From Candidatus Doudnabacteria bacterium RIFCSPHIGHO2_02_FULL_46_11 (GTDB lineage: Bacteria; Patescibacteriota; Doudnabacteria; UBA920; 2-02-FULL-46-11), in contig MFES01000012.1 in NCBI GenBank assembly GCA_001779955.1, positions 487-9,573 of the forward strand: a stretch of DNA of 9,087 nucleotides. The letters run 5' to 3'. Made by a program: the position numbers and the translations under genes. The notes beneath the pieces are model-generated. The model saw only the letters and a program-made list of their open reading frames with translations. It was not told the origin of the DNA and searched no databases. This document shows, piece after piece, positions 5,601 to 9,087 of the stretch (within the stretch, counting starts at the first letter, position 1; every line of letters begins with the position of its first letter).

Positions 5601-6371
5601 GTGCCTATAGATATTGAACAAATTAAGCAAAATATAGACTCGGCTTCCTATTTAACTGACATGGAAAAGGAAATGCTTTTGGATATCGTGCCGCATTGGC
5701 CCCAAAATAAACTTGGTGAGCTTTTATCGGTTTTCAGCCGACCGAAACCTGTCAACCCAATTCCTGCGCAGCCGCGTGCGGTACAAGCACAGCCAATAAG
5801 TAAGCAGGTTTATCCAAGCGGCGGAGCAAGCGTTGAAAACCTCATTGACCGCCTTAAGAGCGAGACTGTAAATTTCAAAGATATTGGGCGTGTTTCACAA
5901 CCAGAGGTCAGACCTCAAAGAGATAGAGGCCTGACCTCTGAAAAGGCGGCGTCGAATTTGCCGAATACCGAACGAAAACAGCCCGCAGTGGTTGCACAAA
6001 AACGCGCGCCGGTTAGAGCCGTGCCGGTTGAGGCTTTAAGCTCATCCCAGGATGTGGCCGCGCTTTCTTTAGCTCAATTGCGCCGCGGCAATTTCACCGA
6101 AAATTTGCAGATTGTCTGGAGCAAAATTAGCGAAATTGCCAGGCAGGAAGGGTTACTGCCCTATACGATTTTAAAAAGCTTTTACGCCAGCCCGGTGAAT
6201 AAATTATTTTTAAGCACCGGCTGGGCTCTAATGAACGACCTGTCGAAAGACAGAGAAGCTGTTTTTACAAAAGTATCGGTTCAAATGGAAAATGACCATG
6301 GCGAAAGTTTTACCTCGGAAGAGTTTGAAGCGTTTGCCGATTTTCGCGAGAAACTGGATCATCTTATGTAA
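5601..6371 (+). CDS. Unknown protein with Pro/Gln-rich linker, T4SS cluster
   Basis: A protein of about 256 residues with no membrane segment or signal peptide. Residues 1-48 are a small helical module (IDIEQIKQNIDSASYLTDME). Residues 49-145 are a flexible linker rich in Pro, Gln, Ala and Arg. Residues 150-256 look folded and helical, with ENLQIVWSKISEIARQEGL and an acidic end (TSEEFEAFADFREKLDHLM). I chose GTG 5601. A TTG at 5592 would add three residues but lies in a conserved promoter-like 12-mer. Neither start has a Shine-Dalgarno, so the start is uncertain. A palindromic repeat (5902-5940) is read through in frame inside the linker. The head-linker-tail plan resembles that of the 3869 gene, although I see no homology. 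Function is unknown. Confidence 0.8.
   Translation: MPIDIEQIKQNIDSASYLTDMEKEMLLDIVPHWPQNKLGELLSVFSRPKPVNPIPAQPRAVQAQPISKQVYPSGGASVENLIDRLKSETVNFKDIGRVSQPEVRPQRDRGLTSEKAASNLPNTERKQPAVVAQKRAPVRAVPVEALSSSQDVAALSLAQLRRGNFTENLQIVWSKISEIARQEGLLPYTILKSFYASPVNKLFLSTGWALMNDLSKDREAVFTKVSVQMENDHGESFTSEEFEAFADFREKLDHLM
5902..5940. repeat. Palindromic element inserted in frame in a coding linker
   Basis: CAGAGGTCAG (5902-5911) and CTGACCTCTG (5931-5940) are perfect 10-nt inverted arms separated by 19 nt. The left arm also overlaps a nested palindrome, GAGGTC-A-GACCTC (5904-5916), and a GAGGCC block at 5926-5931 gives further pairing options. The element encodes residues 101-114 of the 5601 gene in its least constrained region. 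It looks like a small mobile or repetitive palindrome tolerated by the linker. Confidence 0.55.
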
Positions 6372-6381
6372 AGGGTAAATA

Positions 6382-6397
6382 TGGTAGAATATATAAT
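6382..6397 (+). promoter_or_regulatory. Possible extended -10 promoter for prgI-traC-virB4
   Basis: TGGTAGAAT (6382-6390) fits an extended -10 (TGn plus a 5-of-6 box), and TATAAT at 6392-6397 is a second, perfect -10. Neither has a recognisable -35 at the usual distance. They lie just after the stop at 6371 and about 150 nt upstream of prgI, the largest gap inside the cluster, so a separate promoter here is plausible. A/T-rich sequence makes chance matches likely. Confidence 0.3.
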
Positions 6398-6400
6398 GAA

Positions 6401-6542
6401 ACTTCAAGTATCAACATTCAACCCCCAAACAAACCTCAAGCATCAAGCCTCAAAAAATTGAAGTTTGAAGTTTGCCTGCCTGCCGAAGCCAAGGCTGTGG
6501 CAGGAAAATTCATTGAAGGTTGAAGTTTGGGCATTGAAGTTT
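6401..6542. repeat. Degenerate TCAA/TTGA filler array with inverted halves
   Basis: The 171-nt gap before prgI is mostly built of 6-8 nt units. The left half (6401-6455) is written as CTTCAAG, CATCAAG or CCTCAAA types. The right half (6457-6542) is written as their complements (TTGAAGT, TTGAAGG). The halves flank a GC-rich hairpin (6479-6504) and can fold together as a large imperfect hairpin in the mRNA leader. A start at 6465 could be drawn through this array, but its 26 extra residues are not PrgI-like. Confidence 0.55.
6479..6504. repeat. GC-rich hairpin (CCTGCC...GGCAGG)
   Basis: CCTGCC (6479-6484) pairs perfectly with GGCAGG (6499-6504), and AGCC/GGCT inside (6487-6490 with 6493-6496) extends the stem. 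It stands out in composition from the A/T-rich array around it and looks like a separate repeat unit nested in the filler. No T-run follows on either strand, so it is not a standard terminator. CCTGCC/GGCAGG palindromes resemble dispersed repeats that I associate with Patescibacteria genomes. Confidence 0.45.
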
Positions 6543-7031
6543 ATGACTATGCAGCAATTTAACGTCCCACAATTTGTAGAAATAGAGGATAAAATAATCG
6601 GGCCGTTAACATTGCGTCAGTTTTTGGTAATAGTTGCCGGCGGCATTGTTGTTCTTTTCTTCTGGGCCTTATTCAAGTACGGCGTGATATTCTGGTTTTT
6701 GGCCGTACCGACGGCGTTGCTCACCTTATTTATTGCTTTAGGCAGCTTGAACGGACGTCCGGTTTTGTCGCATGTTTTTCCTTTAATTTCGTATATCAGC
6801 GCGCCAAAAAGGCGATTATTCCATAGGGAAGCGCCGGTAATTATCATAAAAAAACGGGCGGAAGAGAAAAAGTCGGCAACTTTGGCGTCGGGGGAAGTGC
6901 AAAACAGGCTTAAAAGGCTGGCTTATATTCTCGACCAAAAAACAAACGTGGAAGAACAAATGGTGCACGATGCCAATCAACAAATGGTAGCGAATGATAC
7001 GAATAACCATGCAAATGTTACTAATAAGTAA
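6543..7031 (+). CDS. prgI: PrgI-family T4SS membrane protein
   Basis: A 162-residue protein of the PrgI family, small inner-membrane subunits next to VirB4 in Gram-positive and CPR conjugation systems. The N-terminus shows the family signature (FNVPQFVEIEDKIIGPLTLRQF, residues 6-27, with EDKIIGPLT most typical). Two membrane helices follow at about 26-44 and 47-66. The basic segment SAPKRRLFHRE (87-97) leads to a charged cytoplasmic region. Residues 138-162 are Asn/Gln-rich and are encoded by a quasi-repeat (6980-7070), so this tail is probably dispensable. I chose ATG 6543 because the signature starts there; ATG 6549 is also possible, and the frame upstream runs through filler repeats. No Shine-Dalgarno is visible. 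The next gene, 64 nt on, is the VirB4 partner. Confidence 0.88.
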   Translation: MTMQQFNVPQFVEIEDKIIGPLTLRQFLVIVAGGIVVLFFWALFKYGVIFWFLAVPTALLTLFIALGSLNGRPVLSHVFPLISYISAPKRRLFHREAPVIIIKKRAEEKKSATLASGEVQNRLKRLAYILDQKTNVEEQMVHDANQQMVANDTNNHANVTNK

Positions 7032-7070
7032 CCATTCGTAGCATTGGTATTTATATTAGTATTATTTGAA
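6980..7070. repeat. Degenerate ATTNNN/AATG quasi-repeat across the prgI stop
   Basis: The left part carries AATG/TACGAAT-type units and the right part the complementary ATTNNN units at about 6-nt spacing (ATTGGT, ATTTAT, ATTAGT from 7043). Arms 6993-7004 and 7034-7045 pair at 11 of 12 positions. An inner stem, GTTACT (7017-7022) with AGTAAC (7027-7032), surrounds the TAA stop at 7029-7031. No T-run follows, so a terminator is doubtful. It fills the prgI/traC-like gap and encodes the prgI tail. Confidence 0.45.
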
Positions 7071-7095
7071 TAAATTGGCAGATTAGTATCGATAT

Positions 7096-7785
7096 ATGGC
7101 TTTATTCGGTAAAAATAAAAATGATTCAAACGGTGCCGCGGCGGCTCAATCCACGCAGTCGTTTTTGGACGTGGCCGAAGTGCGCGACGGGGTAATTATG
7201 CTAAAGGACGGCAATTTGCGCGGCGTGCTTGCCGTCTCGTCGGTCAATTTTTCCTTAAAATCCGATGATGAGCAAAATGCCATTATAAGCTCTTATCAGT
7301 CTTTTCTTAATTCGCTTGAGTCTTCGGTTCAAATATTGGTGCAGAGCCGTAAGACCGACATCACGCCCTACATTGACATGATGAAAAATCGCATGTCATC
7401 GGTTTCCAATCAGCTGCTTCAGATGCAAATGGCTGAATACATCGAGTTCATAACGCGGCTGACGGACGTTGCCCACATTATGACCAAGACTTTTTACGTA
7501 ATCGTGCCGTTTAATCTTAATAACGCGAAGCAGGGTTTTTTTGGCAAAGTCGGGCATATTTTTAACCCGCGCCATTCGGTGGTGATAGACGCGGCCGCTT
7601 TTGAGGCAAACAAGAAAGAGCTGCTTCAGCGCATGGCCGAAGTCGCCCAAAGGCTGTCTTCAACCGGACTTAACTCAAAGCCCTTGGAAACTGCCGAAGT
7701 TGTCGAGTTGCTCTATTCTTCTTACAACGTCGGTTCGGTTTCGGGTTTTCAAGGCAGCGAGCTTGATAAACTGGATTTACAATGA
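7096..7785 (+). CDS. TraC-like protein, separated VirB4 N-terminal-like subunit
   Basis: A 229-residue soluble protein. Residues 23-90 (FLDVAEVRDGVIMLKDGNLR, then VSSVNFSLKSDDEQNAIISS and VQILVQSRKTD) match the N-terminal domain seen at the front of VirB4/TraC-type ATPases and in the small TraC-like proteins placed before virB4 in CPR genomes. Residues 95-125 form a long helix, 132-140 a core strand (TFYVIVPFN), and 165-210 a helical C-terminal part ending with AEVVELLYSSY. It lacks Walker motifs, so it is not an ATPase on its own. Its TGA overlaps the virB4 ATG by 4 nt, so the two proteins are probably made in fixed ratio and bind each other. ATG 7096 precedes a short Ala/Asn-rich, probably disordered N-terminus. 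Confidence 0.82.
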   Translation: MALFGKNKNDSNGAAAAQSTQSFLDVAEVRDGVIMLKDGNLRGVLAVSSVNFSLKSDDEQNAIISSYQSFLNSLESSVQILVQSRKTDITPYIDMMKNRMSSVSNQLLQMQMAEYIEFITRLTDVAHIMTKTFYVIVPFNLNNAKQGFFGKVGHIFNPRHSVVIDAAAFEANKKELLQRMAEVAQRLSSTGLNSKPLETAEVVELLYSSYNVGSVSGFQGSELDKLDLQ

Positions 7786-9087
7786 TTAATTTTCCAAACA
7801 AAAAAAGAGACCCTAACATTGCGGCCAAACAGCAGGTTGAAAGGGAGCTGGCCCAAGTTGAGCAGGAATACAAAGCCGGTATCTCGACCGTGAGGGATTT
7901 GATTGCCCCGGCCGCTTTGCAGACCAACCCGAACTATCTCATAGTTTCCGGTAAATATTGTCGAACCTATTATACTTTGGCCTACCCCAGGTTTTTGTCG
8001 GTTAACTGGCACGCCCCGTTAATGGGGCTTGATACGCCGATTGATTTAAGCCTTTTTATTTATCCCGAGGACCCCGGGAAAATTTTAAAGAAACTCCGCA
8101 ACAAAGCCGCCCAGGTTGAAAGCCAGATGATGATAAACCAGGAAAAAGGCTTGGTGCGCGACCCCATGCTTGAAACGGCCATGAACGATATTGAAGAGTT
8201 GAGAAACAAATTACAGCAAGGTTTGGAACGATATTTTCAAACCGGACTCTATCTCACGATTTACGCCGATTCGTTGGAAGAATTGGATCGTTATAGTAAT
8301 GAAGTGGAAAATATCTTCGGTTCAAAGCTGGTGGTGGGCAAGCGTTCGGTACTCCAGATGGAATCAGGCTTTAATTCCACCCTGCCGCTGGCCAACGACC
8401 TGCTTTCCGTTCACACCAATTTAAACACCGAACCGCTTTCAACAATTTTCCCTTTTAATTCTTTGGAACTGACTTCTTCAGACGGTATTCTTTACGGCAT
8501 CAATCGCCATAACAACAGCTTAATTTTGTTCGATCGTTTTAGTCTGCCAAACGCCAATTCCGTAGTTTTTGCCACCTCGGGCGCCGGCAAATCCTACGCC
8601 ATTAAGCTTGAGATTTTGCGCAGTATGATGCTCGACACCAACGTTATAGTCATAGATCCGGAAAACGAATACAAACATTTGGCCGAATCGGTCGGCGGGG
8701 CATTCTTGAATATTTCTCTTAACGCCGAGTCGCGCATCAATCCGTTTGATTTGCCGAAAGCCGTGGAAGGCGAAGACCCGAAAAACATTTTGCGGAGCGC
8801 CGTGGTTAATTTGCTGGGTTTGATGAATTTAATGCTGGGCAAGCTTTCCTCGGATGAACAGGCGATTATGGATCGGGCCATATGGGAAACTTACGCCAAA
8901 AAAGATATTACCATGGAGCGGGAAAATTTTGACAATATCATTCCGCCGACCATGGCCGATTTGGTCGAAGTTTTGAACAATATGCAGGGCGGCGAATCGC
9001 TTGCCACCAGGCTTTCGCGCTTCACCGAAGGTACCTTTGCCGGCATATTCAACCAGCCGACCAATATTAACATGGATAGCCCGCTGG
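7782..9087 (+). CDS. virB4: VirB4 family T4SS ATPase (3' end outside window)
   Basis: The frame starts at ATG 7782, overlapping the previous stop, and stays open to the window edge: 435 codons, so the C-terminus is missing. VirB4 is the conserved ATPase that powers type IV secretion or DNA transfer. Residues 1-260 form the N-terminal CagE/TrbE/VirB-type region (NYLIVSGKYCRTYYTLAYPR near 51-70, and a helical stretch at 105-150). The Walker A is ATSGAGKS at 264-271, with K270 and S271; its first residue is Ala instead of the usual Gly, which the general P-loop pattern allows. The VirB4-typical IDPENEY motif follows at 291-297 (D292, E294, E296), then RINPFDLP. The Walker B and later motifs lie beyond the edge. 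Base composition is more GC-rich than in the genes at 3869-5529. Confidence 0.93.
   Translation, partial: MINFPNKKRDPNIAAKQQVERELAQVEQEYKAGISTVRDLIAPAALQTNPNYLIVSGKYCRTYYTLAYPRFLSVNWHAPLMGLDTPIDLSLFIYPEDPGKILKKLRNKAAQVESQMMINQEKGLVRDPMLETAMNDIEELRNKLQQGLERYFQTGLYLTIYADSLEELDRYSNEVENIFGSKLVVGKRSVLQMESGFNSTLPLANDLLSVHTNLNTEPLSTIFPFNSLELTSSDGILYGINRHNNSLILFDRFSLPNANSVVFATSGAGKSYAIKLEILRSMMLDTNVIVIDPENEYKHLAESVGGAFLNISLNAESRINPFDLPKAVEGEDPKNILRSAVVNLLGLMNLMLGKLSSDEQAIMDRAIWETYAKKDITMERENFDNIIPPTMADLVEVLNNMQGGESLATRLSRFTEGTFAGIFNQPTNINMDSPL

Noticed and set aside
6465..6542. 26-residue N-terminal extension of PrgI from an upstream start
   Set aside because: The extension is encoded by the filler array and hairpin, and the family signature begins just after ATG 6543.
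6401..6542. CRISPR-like array
   Set aside because: Units are only 6-8 nt, degenerate and in both orientations, with no regular spacers and no cas genes nearby.
7760..7800. Frameshift splitting a single VirB4 gene
   Set aside because: The ATGA overlap is a clean start/stop pair, both products look complete at the junction, and a separate small gene before virB4 is usual in related clusters as far as I know.
1..9087. tRNA, rRNA or transposase genes
   Set aside because: I saw no cloverleaf-like or rRNA-like stretch and no transposase motif or terminal inverted repeats with target duplication.

Overview
The window looks like part of a Candidate Phyla Radiation (Patescibacteria, probably Parcubacteria-like) chromosome. 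This is inferred from three things. There is a compact conjugation-type secretion cluster (VirB6-like, PrgI, TraC-like, VirB4). There are NYN-domain ribonuclease genes and helical proteins of unknown function of the kind seen beside such clusters in these bacteria. The gaps are filled with short, degenerate 6-7 nt repeats. TGA is used as a normal stop (5527-5529 and 7783-7785), so the UGA-as-glycine code of Gracilibacteria/Absconditabacteria does not apply. All convincing protein genes are on the + strand, and none of the seven intact starts I examined has a well-placed Shine-Dalgarno sequence.

Layout. 1-284 is the C-terminal end of an unrecognised gene. 285-350 is a heptad-like filler array that runs into 321-584, a remnant carrying only the C-terminal half of a NYN domain. 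712-3816 encodes a 1034-residue VirB6/TrbL-like membrane protein with a signal peptide, an N-terminal exported region, a polytopic core and a soluble tail of about 470 residues. 3869-4894 is a helical unknown, 4897-5529 an intact NYN/LabA-like RNase-fold protein, and 5601-6371 a second unknown with a Pro/Gln-rich linker. A filler array with a GC-rich hairpin (6401-6542) precedes the PrgI-family gene 6543-7031. A TraC-like (VirB4 N-terminal-like) gene, 7096-7785, overlaps by 4 nt with virB4 (7782 to the window end, incomplete).

How the genes may work together. VirB4 is the motor ATPase, the TraC-like protein is probably its separated N-terminal partner, PrgI is a small inner-membrane subunit, and the VirB6-like protein is the membrane channel. 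This resembles the minimal secretion or DNA-uptake machine expected in cells without a classical outer membrane. The two unknown proteins and the NYN protein sit inside the cluster and may be accessory factors.

The most unusual signal is a pair of minus-strand mini-cassettes directly behind the two NYN genes (555-642 and 5519-5598). Each has a TTGACA -35 box inside a shared 12-mer, a 17-nt spacer and a -10 box. Each then has a 12-position hairpin with a 5-nt loop directly followed by a T7 or T8 run. The stems pair better in minus-strand RNA because their C/A mismatches on the + strand become G-U pairs. They would make RNAs of about 45-55 nt antisense to the NYN 3' ends. I know of no described family that matches them.
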